Shown: positions 9,517 through 18,016 of the stretch, in pieces | How positions within the stretch are numbered: position 1 is the first letter of the stretch | Layout: each line of letters begins with the position of its first letter | NCBI GenBank assembly: GCA_021324595.1 | Contig: JAJPIV010000104.1 | Span: 35,673 to 99,672, forward strand | Direction: 5' to 3' | DNA: 64,000 bases | Origin: Actinomycetota bacterium | GTDB taxonomy: Bacteria; Actinomycetota; Actinomycetes; Streptosporangiales; Streptosporangiaceae | Program-made: the position numbers and the translations under genes | The notes under the pieces: model-generated | The model's input: the letters and a program-made list of their open reading frames with translations, nothing else | Databases searched by the model: none | Told to the model about the DNA's origin: nothing

Positions 9517-9883
9517 TCTTGCCTCCCTGGGCGCGGAGCGAAGGGCGGGCTGGGGGGCCAGGCGACGCTGACAGGCACCGCCCCGCTGCCTCTTCGGCGT
9601 CGATCGGTACCGCTCCTGTCTCCCACGCCCGGGTTTCCCGCGCGTTTCCGGGCCGTTACGTCCCTGGACCTCCCGCCACAACCGGCGCCGCCTGGCCGCG
9701 GCAGATCAGGTGCCGGCGCTCGGCGCGATCGCCCGGCGGCGGCTGGCCGGCGGCGGCTGGCCGGCGGCGGCTGGCCGACGGCGGCTGGCCGGCGGCGGCT
9801 GGCCGGACCGGTGTCAGCCGCCGGCCGTACGGTGGGGCCATGACCGCGCCCGCCGCGGGCCCGCGGCAAGGAAACGATATATC
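9517..9883. other. Intergenic region between divergent amt and drrA-like genes
   Basis: With the promoter and leader that follow, this is a gap of about 480 bases with no convincing gene. It holds the amt ribosome site next to 9517, a 14-bp tandem repeat (9736-9806) and, at its right end, an AT-rich promoter/operator cluster. Short open frames crossing the repeat have no family similarity and read the repeat in different phases. Confidence 0.7.
9736..9806. repeat. 14-bp tandem repeat, five copies
   Basis: The unit GGCTGGCCGGCGGC recurs with exact 14-base spacing (its CTGG core is at 9743, 9757, 9771, 9785 and 9799) with single-base variants, one copy reading GGCTGGCCGACGGC. The period is not a multiple of three, so it is not coding. 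It lies upstream of both divergent genes. Confidence 0.85.
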
Positions 9884-9915
9884 TTGACGCGATCACGATG
9901 GTGAGATATATCTTG
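9876..9915 (+). promoter_or_regulatory. Sigma70-like promoter with two GATATATCTTG operator elements
   Basis: TTGACG (9884-9889) and TATATC (9907-9912) are separated by exactly 17 bases, a good match to the housekeeping sigma consensus; transcription would start near 9919, about 77 bases before the drrA-like ATG. The 11-bp element GATATATCTTG occurs twice, at 9876-9886 and 9905-9915, so one copy overlaps the -35 box and the other overlaps the -10 box. GATATATC is itself palindromic. Such AT-rich sites are typical of PadR-type repressors that control DrrAB exporters, but no padR gene is adjacent in this window. Confidence 0.65.
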
Positions 9916-9995
9916 GCACCGCGCGGATCCAGAGGAGCCCGCGAGCCAGGCCGGATGCCGCCGCTGCGGCAGCGCACGTGAGGGGAGACGACTGG

Positions 9996-11108
9996 ATGTC
10001 TGAGGCTGGACCTGACCCGGCGATCGCCGTGGAGGGCCTGACCAAGTCCTTCGGGCAGGTGCGCGCGCTGCGCGGCATCGACCTGTCGGTGCCCCGCGGC
10101 AGCGTGCTGGGCGTCCTCGGCCCCAACGGGGCGGGCAAGACCACGGCGGTCCGGATCCTCACCACCTTGCTGGCCCCCGACGGGGGGCGCGCCACCGTGA
10201 ATGGCTACGACGTGGTCCGGCACGCCGCCGCGGTCCGCCGCTCGATCGGGCTGTCCGGCCAGGCGCCCGCGATCCAGGAGGAGCTGACCGGGCGGGAGAA
10301 CCTCGAGATCATCGGCCGCCTGTATCACCTGAGCTGGGCCGAGGCCCGCAGCCGGGCCGGGGAGCTGCTGGAGCAGTTCGACCTCACCGAGGCGGCCCGC
10401 CGGCCCGCCAAGACCTACTCCGGCGGCATGCAGCGCAGGCTCGACCTCGCCGCCAGCCTGGTCGGCCGGCCAAGCGTGCTCTTCCTCGACGAGCCGACGA
10501 CCGGGCTGGACCCGCGGTCGCGCCTGGGCATGTGGGACATCATCCGCTCGCTGGCCGCCAGCGGGACGACGATCCTGCTGACCACGCAGTACCTGGACGA
10601 GGCCGACGAGCTCGCGGACGCGATCGTGGTGATCGACCATGGCCGGGTCATCGCCGAGGGCACCGCAGAGCAGCTCAAGAGCCGGATCGGCGGCGACGTC
10701 CTGGAGTTCACGGTCCCGGACCGCGCCAGGCTCGGCGACGCGGTCGCCGCGGTCAAGCGGGTCGGCGGGGCCGAGCCGCACGCGGACGCCGAGGCGGGCC
10801 TGATCACCGTCGGCGTCGGCAGCCGCGGGTCCGAGGCTCTGATCGAGGCGGTGCGCGCGCTCGACGGCGCCGGGGTGACGACCCGGGGCCTGGCATTGCG
10901 GCGGCCGTCGCTGGACGACGTGTTCCTCGCGCTGACCGGACACGCGGCGGAGGAGGACGGGCAGCCGCCGGGCCGGCGCGGGCGCGGGCGCCGGGCGGGC
11001 GGCCCGGGCGGGCGCGCCGCCGGCTGGCAGGACGGGCGCGGCGGTGAGCGACAGCTCGCTGGCCGGGCCGCGGGGCGAAGGCCCGGCATCGACCAGGGAG
11101 GTGAGTGA
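9996..11108 (+). CDS. DrrA-type ABC exporter ATP-binding protein
   Basis: A 370-residue ATPase related to daunorubicin-resistance DrrA: Walker A GPNGAGKTT, a Q-loop region SGQAPAIQEELTGRENL, signature YSGGMQRRLDLAASL, Walker B LFLDEPTTGLDP and the switch region LLTTQYLDEADELAD. The ATG at 9996 is preferred over GTG 9978 because AGGGGAG lies eight bases upstream. After the usual DrrA C-terminal domain (ending SLDDVFLALTG near residue 313) there is a roughly 55-residue Arg/Gly-rich extension with no recognisable fold. The stop overlaps the permease start. It energises export of a hydrophobic compound, probably a drug or lipid-like molecule. Confidence 0.9.
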   Translation: MSEAGPDPAIAVEGLTKSFGQVRALRGIDLSVPRGSVLGVLGPNGAGKTTAVRILTTLLAPDGGRATVNGYDVVRHAAAVRRSIGLSGQAPAIQEELTGRENLEIIGRLYHLSWAEARSRAGELLEQFDLTEAARRPAKTYSGGMQRRLDLAASLVGRPSVLFLDEPTTGLDPRSRLGMWDIIRSLAASGTTILLTTQYLDEADELADAIVVIDHGRVIAEGTAEQLKSRIGGDVLEFTVPDRARLGDAVAAVKRVGGAEPHADAEAGLITVGVGSRGSEALIEAVRALDGAGVTTRGLALRRPSLDDVFLALTGHAAEEDGQPPGRRGRGRRAGGPGGRAAGWQDGRGGERQLAGRAAGRRPGIDQGGE

Positions 11109-11920
11109 TGACCGCCGTCGCGGCAGTCCGGGTGGCCGAGCCCGGCCTGCTCACTCGCGCCCGCTGGTCGCTGAGCGACACGCTCGCGATCACGCGGCGC
11201 AACATGCTCGTCTGGATGCGGGTGCCCGCCTACATCGTGTTCACCGTGGTGCAGCCGGTGATGTTCGTGCTGATGTTCCGGTACGTCTTCGGCGGGGCCA
11301 TTCCGGTGAACGTGCCGGGCGGCTACGTGAGCTTCCTGATGCCCGGGATCATCGGGCAGACCGCCGCGTTCGCCAGCTTCGGCACGGCGATCGCGCTGGC
11401 GATGGAGCTGCAGAAGGGCGTGATCGACCGGCTGCGGTCGATGCCGATGGCGCGCTCGGCGGTGCTCGCCGGGCGGCTGGTCGCCGACACCGCCCGGATG
11501 ACGCTGACGATCCTGATCCTCGTCGGGATCGGCTACGCGGTCGGCTTCCGGTTCCGCGGCGGAGTGCTGCCGGCCATCTGGATGGTCCTGCTCGCGATCG
11601 TGGTCGGGCTGGCGTTCTGCTGCGTCGCGGCGTTCACCGGGCTGGCGATCGGCGACGAGGAGTCGGTCCAGGCGTTCGGGATGATCTGGCTGTTCCCGCT
11701 GACGTTCGTCAGCTCGGCGTTCGTGCCGATCCCGACGATGCCCGGCTGGCTCCAGGCGTTCGCGAACAACCAGCCGGTGACCTTCGCGGTGAACACGATG
11801 CGGGCGCTCGCCCTCGGCGGGCCGGTCGAGGCGAACCTGCTGAAGACCCTCGCCTGGCTGGCCGGGATCTTCATCGTGTTCGCGCCGCTGGCGGTCCGCG
11901 CTTACAAGCGCGCCAGCTGA
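11108..11920 (+). CDS. DrrB-type ABC-2 exporter permease
   Basis: A 270-residue membrane protein with about six hydrophobic segments and the ABC-2 family feature of a conserved central stretch (MELQKGVIDRLRSMPMARSA). The ATG overlaps the previous TGA (TGATG) after GGGAGGTGAG. The late segment SSAFVPIPTMPGWLQAFANN is typical of DrrB proteins. It forms the membrane half of the exporter with the preceding ATPase. Confidence 0.9.
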   Translation: MTAVAAVRVAEPGLLTRARWSLSDTLAITRRNMLVWMRVPAYIVFTVVQPVMFVLMFRYVFGGAIPVNVPGGYVSFLMPGIIGQTAAFASFGTAIALAMELQKGVIDRLRSMPMARSAVLAGRLVADTARMTLTILILVGIGYAVGFRFRGGVLPAIWMVLLAIVVGLAFCCVAAFTGLAIGDEESVQAFGMIWLFPLTFVSSAFVPIPTMPGWLQAFANNQPVTFAVNTMRALALGGPVEANLLKTLAWLAGIFIVFAPLAVRAYKRAS

Positions 11921-11935
11921 CCGGCCTGGCGGGGC

Positions 11936-11966
11936 GAGCGGCGGCCCCTGACCGGGGCTTCCGCTC
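11936..11966. terminator. Hairpin between convergent drrB-like and SDR genes
   Basis: GAGCGG (11936-11941) pairs with CCGCTC (11961-11966), and an inner CCCC/GGGG pair extends the stem. It fills the 44-base gap between converging genes and touches the SDR stop codon. A bidirectional terminator is likely from position. Confidence 0.4.
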
Positions 11967-12885
11967 ACCCCGGGCCGGCGCCGCCGGCCAGCCGGGCCTG
12001 CATGCGGCGCATGCCGCGCAGCCACCGCTCCCGGTCGCCGGCCCGGCGCTGCTCGTAGGCCGCGACCTGCGGGTGCGGCAGGATCAGGAACCGGTCCCGC
12101 GCCAGCCCGTCGATCGCGCAGGCGGCCACCTGCCCGGGGCTCAGCACGCCGTCGACCGCCGCCTGCCGCGAGACGCTGCCGGCGGCCAGCCCCGGCACGA
12201 CTCCCCCGCCGGCTCCTCCGCCGGCGGGCGGGCCGCTCACCCCTTCCGGGCCCGGGGCCGCCGGCCAGCCAGAACCGCCGAGCGCCGCGGTCTCCCGCAG
12301 GCTGGTCACGCCCAGGTTCGTGCTCACCGCCTGCGGGCACAGGCAGGAGACGCCGATCCCCCGGTCGCCGTAGGTGATCGACAGCCACTCGGCCAGCGCC
12401 ACCGCCGCGTGCTTGGTCACCGCGTAGGGCGCGGAACCCAGCTGGGTCAGCAGGCCCGCCGCGGACGCGGTGATCAGCAGGTGGCCCCGGCCGCGGGCCA
12501 GCATCCCGGGCAGCACCGCGCGCGCGGCGTAGACGTGGGCCTGGACGTTGACCGCCCAGATCCTCGACCACGCCTCGTCGGGCACCTCGACGCCGCCGGC
12601 CACGATGATCCCGGCGTTGGAGCAGAACAGGTCGATCCGGCCGAACTCGTCCGCCGCCCGCGCGGCCAGCGCGGCGACGTCGGCCTCGCGGGTCACGTCC
12701 GCGGCGACCGCGATCGCCCGGGCGCCCCGGCCCGCGGCCTCCGCCGTCACCTGTTCCGCGCCCGCGGCATCCACGTCGGCGACGACCAGCCCGGCCGCGC
12801 CGCCGTCCGCGAGGGCCAGGCACAGCGCGCGGCCGATCCCGCTCGCCCCGCCGGTGACCACCGCGGCGCAGCCCTCGACCCGCAT
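11965..12885 (-). CDS. SDR family NAD(P)-dependent oxidoreductase
   Basis: A 306-residue short-chain dehydrogenase: cofactor motif TGGASGIG at residues 11-18, CSNAGI, and catalytic YAVTK with an upstream Ser in ITASAAG. After PQAVSTNLG there is an unusual Gly/Ala/Pro-rich insertion of roughly 35 residues (about 200-235) before the substrate-loop region resumes. It follows the alpha/beta hydrolase gene by 30 bases on the same strand, so the two may be cotranscribed. The substrate is unknown. Confidence 0.85.
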   Translation of the reverse strand: MRVEGCAAVVTGGASGIGRALCLALADGGAAGLVVADVDAAGAEQVTAEAAGRGARAIAVAADVTREADVAALAARAADEFGRIDLFCSNAGIIVAGGVEVPDEAWSRIWAVNVQAHVYAARAVLPGMLARGRGHLLITASAAGLLTQLGSAPYAVTKHAAVALAEWLSITYGDRGIGVSCLCPQAVSTNLGVTSLRETAALGGSGWPAAPGPEGVSGPPAGGGAGGGVVPGLAAGSVSRQAAVDGVLSPGQVAACAIDGLARDRFLILPHPQVAAYEQRRAGDRERWLRGMRRMQARLAGGAGPG

Positions 12886-12915
12886 GTCAGATCCCTCCCG
12901 CCCGGCGCCCGGGCG

Positions 12916-13797
12916 CTAGGCAGCCGGATTCGTGACCGAGACCGGCCCGGGCTCCGCGGTCCCGGGCCCGGATCCGGCCGGACGGCCTGCCGCGGGGGCG
13001 GACGCGCCGCCGGCCCCCGCGCCGCCTGCGGCCGCGGCCACGCGCCCGCCCCCGGCCGATGCGCGCACCCACTCGCCGATCCGCCGGATCAGCTGCGGCC
13101 CCGCCCCCGACTCCGCGTGGCCGAAGCCCGGGACGATCCACAGCTCCTTCGGGTCGCCGGCCGCGTCGTAGATCCGCTGGGCGTGATCGACCGGGAAGTA
13201 CTCGTCCCGGTCGCCGTGGACCACGAGCAGCGGCACCGGCGCGATCCGGGCGGCCGCCTCCGCGGGCGGCAGCGGGACGGGATCCCACCGGCCGTTGCTG
13301 ATCCTGGTCTTGAGCACGGTCCGGGTGATGAGCCGGCCGAGCCGGCGCTCGACCGCCAGGTGCACCAGGCGCATCTGCCTGGTGCCCCGGAAGTACCACT
13401 GGCCCGGGCCGCTGACGGAGACGACCGCATCGACGCCTCCGATCAGCCCGGCGTGCCGGAGCACGACCGAAGCGCCCATGGAGAAGCCCACCGTGGCGAT
13501 CCGCTGGTATCCGAGCTCCCTGGCGTAGCCCACCGCCACGTCGAGGTCCTTGATCTCCTTGTCCCCGAGCGTGGAGACGCCACCGGACCGGCCGTGGCCG
13601 CGGAAGTCAAAGGTGATCACGCCGCCGAACCGGCTCAGCCCGGTCGCGGCCCGCCAGACCGCGCCGTGCTGCCAGTTCAGCGTGAACCCGTGCGCCAGCA
13701 CGATGCCGAGGCCAGGGTCACCGGGCAGGTGCGCCGCGTCGATCGGGACGCCGTCATCGGTGACGATGGTCCTCGCGTATGGCACGGGCTTGCTCAT
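12916..13797 (-). CDS. Alpha/beta hydrolase
   Basis: A 293-residue alpha/beta-hydrolase of the serine-aminopeptidase/lysophospholipase-like group. The oxyanion region is LAHGFTLN, the nucleophile elbow is GFSMGAS, the acid is in VHGDRDEYFP and the His is in GFGHAES. FDFRGHGRSGG is the typical strand-4 loop. No signal peptide is seen, so it should be cytoplasmic. The last 40 residues are Gly/Ala/Pro-rich and probably disordered. It is divergent from proA across 111 bases. Confidence 0.85.
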   Translation of the reverse strand: MSKPVPYARTIVTDDGVPIDAAHLPGDPGLGIVLAHGFTLNWQHGAVWRAATGLSRFGGVITFDFRGHGRSGGVSTLGDKEIKDLDVAVGYARELGYQRIATVGFSMGASVVLRHAGLIGGVDAVVSVSGPGQWYFRGTRQMRLVHLAVERRLGRLITRTVLKTRISNGRWDPVPLPPAEAAARIAPVPLLVVHGDRDEYFPVDHAQRIYDAAGDPKELWIVPGFGHAESGAGPQLIRRIGEWVRASAGGGRVAAAAGGAGAGGASAPAAGRPAGSGPGTAEPGPVSVTNPAA

Positions 13798-13908
13798 GGG
13801 TACATTCTGCGCGACGCGCCGCCGCGCGGCGCCGGGCGACCGGCGCCGGCGGCTCGTTCCCCCCGCTCTCCTCGCGGGCCCCGCCGGCCGAGGTGCGACA
13901 ATGGGCCA

Positions 13909-15165
13909 GTGCCCAGCGACGAGGTGATCGGGATCTGCCGTCGGGCGCGCGCGGCGGCCGCGGTGACCCGGGAACTGAACACCCAGCCGAAGGACGCGGT
14001 GCTGCTGCGGCTCGCCGAGGCGATGGACGCCAGCCGCGAGCGGCTGACCTCGGCGAACGCCGCCGACCTGGCGGCCGCGCGGTCCGGCGGGCTGTCACCG
14101 GCCTTGATCGACCGGCTGACCCTGACCGACGCCCGGATCTCCGGCATGGTCCGCGCGATCCGGGCGGTGGCCAGCCTGCCCGATCCGGTCGGCCAGGTGG
14201 TCCGCGGCGGCACCCGGCCGAACGGATTGCTGATCGAGCAGGTCCGGGAGCCGCTCGGCGTGGTCGCGGTCGTCTACGAGGCCAGGCCGAACGTCACCGC
14301 CGACGTCGCCGCGCTCTGCCTGAAGTCGGGGAACGCCGCCGTGCTCCGCGGCTCATCGGCCGCCGCCGCCACGAACGGCGCGATCGCCGACCTGATCGGC
14401 GAGGTGCTGGCCGGGCAGGACGAGGTCCCGGCCGACGCGGTGCAGCTCATCCGCGACAACTCCCGCGACGCCGTGCTCCAGCTGCTCACCGCGGAGGAGT
14501 ACGTGGACCTGCTGGTGCCGCGCGGGGGCCCGGGGCTGATCGAGACCGTGCGCGAGCATGCCACGGTCCCGGTCGTGATCGACGGGGACGGGAACTGCCA
14601 CGTGTACGTGGACGCCTCCGCCGACCCGGCGATGGCCACCTCGGTCATCGTGAACGCCAAGACGTCGAGGCCCGGCGTGTGCAACGCCGCCGAGACGCTG
14701 CTGGTGCACGAGGCCATCGCCGGCGCATGGCTCCCCGGCGCGCTCGACGAGCTCCGCAAGCTCGGCGTCACGATCCGCGGTGACGAGCGGGTCCGCGCCA
14801 TCTGGCCGGAGGCGGAGCCCGCGACCGAGGCGGACTGGGCGACCGAGTACCTCGACCTGATCCTCGCCGTGCGGGTGGTCGCCAGCCTGGACGAGGCGCT
14901 CGCCCACATCGCGCGCTGGGGAACGCGCAACTCCGAGGCGGTGATCGCGCAGGACATCGCGGTCGCCCGGCGGTTCGCCCGCGCCGTCGACTCCGGAAGC
15001 GTGTTCGTGAACTGCTCGACGCGGTTCTCCGACGGCGGCGAGTTCGGCTACGGGCTCGAGATCGGGATCTCCACCCAGAAGCTCCACGCCCGCGGCCCCA
15101 TGGGCCTGGAGGCGCTCACCTGCGTCAAGAACGTCACCTGGGGCACCGGCCAGGTCCGGGTCTAG
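13909..15165 (+). CDS. proA: Gamma-glutamyl phosphate reductase (glutamate-5-semialdehyde dehydrogenase)
   Basis: A 418-residue ProA: it reduces gamma-glutamyl phosphate to glutamate-5-semialdehyde with NADPH in proline synthesis. The catalytic Cys is in RPGVCNAAETLLV; LGVVAVVYEARPNVT, LRGSSAAAATN and FSDGGEFGYGLEIGISTQKLHARGP are family hallmarks. The GTG at 13909 is the most upstream in-frame start that keeps the usual N-terminus; its ribosome site is weak (GAGG 16 bases away), so GTG 13924 is possible. A common family motif NASTRF reads NCSTRF here. It faces proB tail to tail rather than forming a proBA operon. Confidence 0.93.
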   Translation: MPSDEVIGICRRARAAAAVTRELNTQPKDAVLLRLAEAMDASRERLTSANAADLAAARSGGLSPALIDRLTLTDARISGMVRAIRAVASLPDPVGQVVRGGTRPNGLLIEQVREPLGVVAVVYEARPNVTADVAALCLKSGNAAVLRGSSAAAATNGAIADLIGEVLAGQDEVPADAVQLIRDNSRDAVLQLLTAEEYVDLLVPRGGPGLIETVREHATVPVVIDGDGNCHVYVDASADPAMATSVIVNAKTSRPGVCNAAETLLVHEAIAGAWLPGALDELRKLGVTIRGDERVRAIWPEAEPATEADWATEYLDLILAVRVVASLDEALAHIARWGTRNSEAVIAQDIAVARRFARAVDSGSVFVNCSTRFSDGGEFGYGLEIGISTQKLHARGPMGLEALTCVKNVTWGTGQVRV

Positions 15166-15212
15166 CCGGCAGGCCAGCGCCGGCCCCGCCCGAACCGGCC
15201 CCGCCCGCCAGG

Positions 15213-16775
15213 TCAGTGCCCGGCCTGGAAGACGACCAGCGAGTCGCGGTGGATCGCGTGGATGTCGCGGATCGCGGCGCGCGCCGGCGAGGCCGGATCG
15301 ACCTTGCCGGACAGGAACGACCCCTCGGCCAGGACTGCCGCGCAGGCCCTGGGCTGAGCCAGCATGAGCGCGTCGGTCAGCAGCCTGACGCGCTCCCGGC
15401 CGAACGAGCCCAGCGCCGCGAGCGCGTTCACCGCCGCCGGCGACCGGCCGGCCGCGAGGTCGGCGACGTCCTCGAACCGCTCAGGGTCGAGCAGGTCGCC
15501 GGGCCCGGGCCGGCCGGCGCCGCCGCCCGTGGCCCGGGCGGCCGGGGCGTACCTCACCCGGAACAGCACCGAGATCACGTCGGCCACCTGGTCCGGTGAC
15601 AGCGCGCGCATCAGCCGCAGGGCCGCCGATGGCATCGCCACCGACCCGCGGCCGATCAGCCGCTCCGGGTGCCGCACGTCGGTCAGCTCCACCACCGCGC
15701 CGGCCTCGAAATCCCCGTCCACCCGCTTGACGCCGGACAGGAACAGCGTGCTGCCCGCGCGCAGGCTCTGCTCGGCCTCCCGGTTGATTCCGATCGAGCC
15801 CACCGGGTAGGCAATCCCGCCGATCCAGCGATCCGCTGGTGCCAGGTGCCCCGCGGCCGCCCGCACCACCGTTCCCGTCCGCACCCGCGGGCTCAGGCTC
15901 CTGGCCACCACGTCGGCGCCGCGCGCTGGCCCGATCACGCACTCGATGCCGCAGTAGGCTGCGCGCGCGGCCGCGTTCAGCTTGGACCGCATGCCGCCCC
16001 TGCCCTCGCCCGGCGCAACGATCCGCAGCGCCCTGGCCTGCTCGGGGGTGAGCCGGGCGAGTCGCTCCCGCATCGCCTGGTCGGCGTACACGCCGCGGAC
16101 GTTGGTGAGGAACGCCAGCCGCGACGCCTGCGCCGCCACGGCCACCGCGACGGCGATCTGATCGTTGTCCAGCTCCGATTTGGGGTCGGTCGTGTCATTG
16201 CCGTTGACGATCGGCAGCAGTCCCTGGGCCAGCGCCGAGGTGAGCACGCTTCCCACGTCCCGCATGGCCCACGGCGAGTCCAGGTCGCTGCGGGAGAGCA
16301 GGATCTGGCAGACCTCGACGCCGACCGCGGCGGCGAGCTGCCGGTAGAGGGCCATCAGCGCGGGCTGGCCGACCGAGGCGGCGAGCGCGACGCCGAGCGG
16401 ACCGGACGTGTCCGCCGCCCGGTACCGGTCCAGCGTCGCCTCCAGCGAGGCGACCGCCGCGGCGCCAGCGGCCTGGCCCGGGCCGGCGCCCGGAGGTGGC
16501 GGTCCGGCAGCCGCCGAGGCGGCGGACAACTGCCCCACCGACGCCCGCACGGCGTCGAGCAGCCGCGCGAGCTCGGGGCCGGCCCGCGCGGTGGGCCCCT
16601 CGAATGCGAGCAGCCGGCGGCCGAGCCTCGCGGCACCCGATGTGACCAGGATCACCTCGTGGCCGTCGCGCTGCGCGCTCGCGATCTGCGTGACCAGGTC
16701 GGCGATGACGTCGAGCGCCAGGCCCTCGCCGCTGGCGATCGAGCTCGATCCGAGCTTGACGACCAGCCGCGTCAT
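15213..16775 (-). CDS. proB: Glutamate 5-kinase with PUA domain, enlarged
   Basis: Phosphorylates glutamate as the first step of proline synthesis. The amino-acid kinase domain starts at LVVKLGSSSIA and contains NGNDTTDPKSELDNDQIAV; the PUA domain follows (DRWIGGIAYPVGSIGINREAEQ, about residues 315-400). At 520 residues it is roughly 150 longer than the usual ProB: about 30 Gly/Ala/Pro-rich residues are inserted near residue 100, and about 110 residues follow the PUA domain, ending in a helical segment without a family match I recognise. The ATG at 16775 begins the conserved strand; the frame upstream runs through an inverted repeat and is not conserved. It is convergent with proA, 47 bases apart. 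Confidence 0.9.
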   Translation of the reverse strand: MTRLVVKLGSSSIASGEGLALDVIADLVTQIASAQRDGHEVILVTSGAARLGRRLLAFEGPTARAGPELARLLDAVRASVGQLSAASAAAGPPPPGAGPGQAAGAAAVASLEATLDRYRAADTSGPLGVALAASVGQPALMALYRQLAAAVGVEVCQILLSRSDLDSPWAMRDVGSVLTSALAQGLLPIVNGNDTTDPKSELDNDQIAVAVAVAAQASRLAFLTNVRGVYADQAMRERLARLTPEQARALRIVAPGEGRGGMRSKLNAAARAAYCGIECVIGPARGADVVARSLSPRVRTGTVVRAAAGHLAPADRWIGGIAYPVGSIGINREAEQSLRAGSTLFLSGVKRVDGDFEAGAVVELTDVRHPERLIGRGSVAMPSAALRLMRALSPDQVADVISVLFRVRYAPAARATGGGAGRPGPGDLLDPERFEDVADLAAGRSPAAVNALAALGSFGRERVRLLTDALMLAQPRACAAVLAEGSFLSGKVDPASPARAAIRDIHAIHRDSLVVFQAGH

Positions 16776-16810
16776 CGCGCTGCGCCCTGGTGCCGCGCCT
16801 GGTCCGCCGG

Positions 16811-16865
16811 GCCCGCGGCGCGGCACGCGCCGCCGGCCGCCCGCGGCGCGTGCCGCGCCGCGGGC
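16811..16865. repeat. Perfect 23-bp inverted repeat between divergent proB and nfo-like gene
   Basis: Bases 16811-16833 are the exact reverse complement of 16843-16865, with a 9-base spacer (16834-16842). It lies 36 bases upstream of the proB start in the 227-base divergent gap, so it would form a very stable hairpin in a proB leader. The arms begin GCCCGCGGCGCGG. No other gene is visible in this gap. Confidence 0.9.
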
Positions 16866-17002
16866 GGCGCGAGGCGCCGCCGTGCGGAGATAACCGCGCC
16901 TGCGCGGGCGATGGCCATGAGCCGCACTCTAGCCGCACCAGACGGGCAGGCCGCATGCCGCCGGTGGCATGATCTGCGGGTGCCGTCTCGCCAGGCGCCG
17001 CC

Positions 17003-17884
17003 GTGATCACCCGCCGGGCCGCTCCGCGCTCAGCGCGCCCCGTGGGCGTCCATGTCCCGGTTGCCGCGGGGCTCGCATCCGCCGGGCTGGGCTATGCGGC
17101 CGGCGTCGGCGCCGAGGTCATGCAGGTCTTCGTCGGCAACCCGCGCACCTGGACCCCGGGCGAGGGGGACGAGCGGGAGATCCGGGCGCTGCGCGCCCAT
17201 GTCGAGGCGACCGGCTTGCCGGTGTTCGTCCACTCGCCTTACCTGGTCAACGTCGGCTCGCCGGCTGACGCCGTCCGGGCGCGCTCGGCGGCCCTGCTCG
17301 CCCAGAGCCTGCTCCGCGCGCGCGAGATCGGCGCCCGGGGGGTCGTCGTGCATACCGGCTCATCGGTCACCGCAGACCGGGACGCGGGGCTCCGCCGGGC
17401 CCGCGAGGCGCTGCTTCCGGTGCTGGACGCGATGCCCGGCGGCGGCCCGCCGGTCCTGCTTGAGCCGATGGCCGGGCAGGGGCACATGCTCTGCGCGGCC
17501 GCCGGCGAGATCGGGCCGTACCTGGCGGCCCTTGACTGGCACCCGCAGGCGCAGCTGTGCCTGGACACCTGTCACCTGTTCGCGGCGGGACATGACCTGA
17601 CCGCGGCCGGGGGGGTTGATGCGGTGTTCAGCGAGCTCGGGCAGGCAGGGATCGCGCGGCTGCGGCTCATCCACGCCAACGACGCCAGGGACCGCTGCGG
17701 GTCCCGGCGCGACCGCCACGAGAACGTCGGCAAGGGGGAGATCGGCCTGCGGCCGTTCTGGGAGCTCCTGCACCATCCGGCCACGGCGGGCGTCGCGTTC
17801 GTGGCCGAGACGCCGGGAGGCAGGGAAGGCCACCGGCGCGACATCGCCACTCTCAAGCGCCTGCGGAGCCGGCCGGCGCCCTGA
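17003..17884 (+). CDS. nfo: Deoxyribonuclease IV (AP endonuclease, family 2)
   Basis: A 293-residue TIM-barrel metal-dependent endonuclease of the endonuclease IV family, which nicks DNA at abasic sites in base excision repair. Candidate zinc ligands appear in family order: GVHVPV, FVHSPYL, VVHTGSS, LLEPMAG, LDTCHLF, LIHANDARDRCGSRRDRHENVG and FVAETPGG. The GTG start at 17003 leads directly into the first strand. The overall length is close to E. coli Nfo. It is divergent from proB across the inverted repeat. Confidence 0.9.
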   Translation: MITRRAAPRSARPVGVHVPVAAGLASAGLGYAAGVGAEVMQVFVGNPRTWTPGEGDEREIRALRAHVEATGLPVFVHSPYLVNVGSPADAVRARSAALLAQSLLRAREIGARGVVVHTGSSVTADRDAGLRRAREALLPVLDAMPGGGPPVLLEPMAGQGHMLCAAAGEIGPYLAALDWHPQAQLCLDTCHLFAAGHDLTAAGGVDAVFSELGQAGIARLRLIHANDARDRCGSRRDRHENVGKGEIGLRPFWELLHHPATAGVAFVAETPGGREGHRRDIATLKRLRSRPAP

Positions 17885-17965
17885 GGCCTGAGGCCTCGGC
17901 GCTCGCCGCTGACGATCCGCCCGGCCCCGGCGCCACCGGAGCGGCACCTGCCCCGGCTCGCGCCG

Positions 17966-17990
17966 CGGGGCCGCGCAGCGGGCGGCCCCG
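17966..17990. terminator. Hairpin between convergent nfo-like and marR-like genes
   Basis: CGGGGCCGC (17966-17974) and GCGGCCCCG (17982-17990) form a perfect 9-bp stem with a 7-base loop in a 132-base convergent gap. It has no T tract; bidirectional termination is inferred from position. Confidence 0.5.
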
Positions 17991-18016
17991 GCTGCCGCCG
18001 GGTCCGCGGGTGCCGG

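Noticed and set aside
16776..16826. N-terminal extension of ProB to 16826
   Set aside because: The added residues are encoded partly by the 23-bp inverted repeat and are not conserved; the kinase domain starts directly at ATG 16775.
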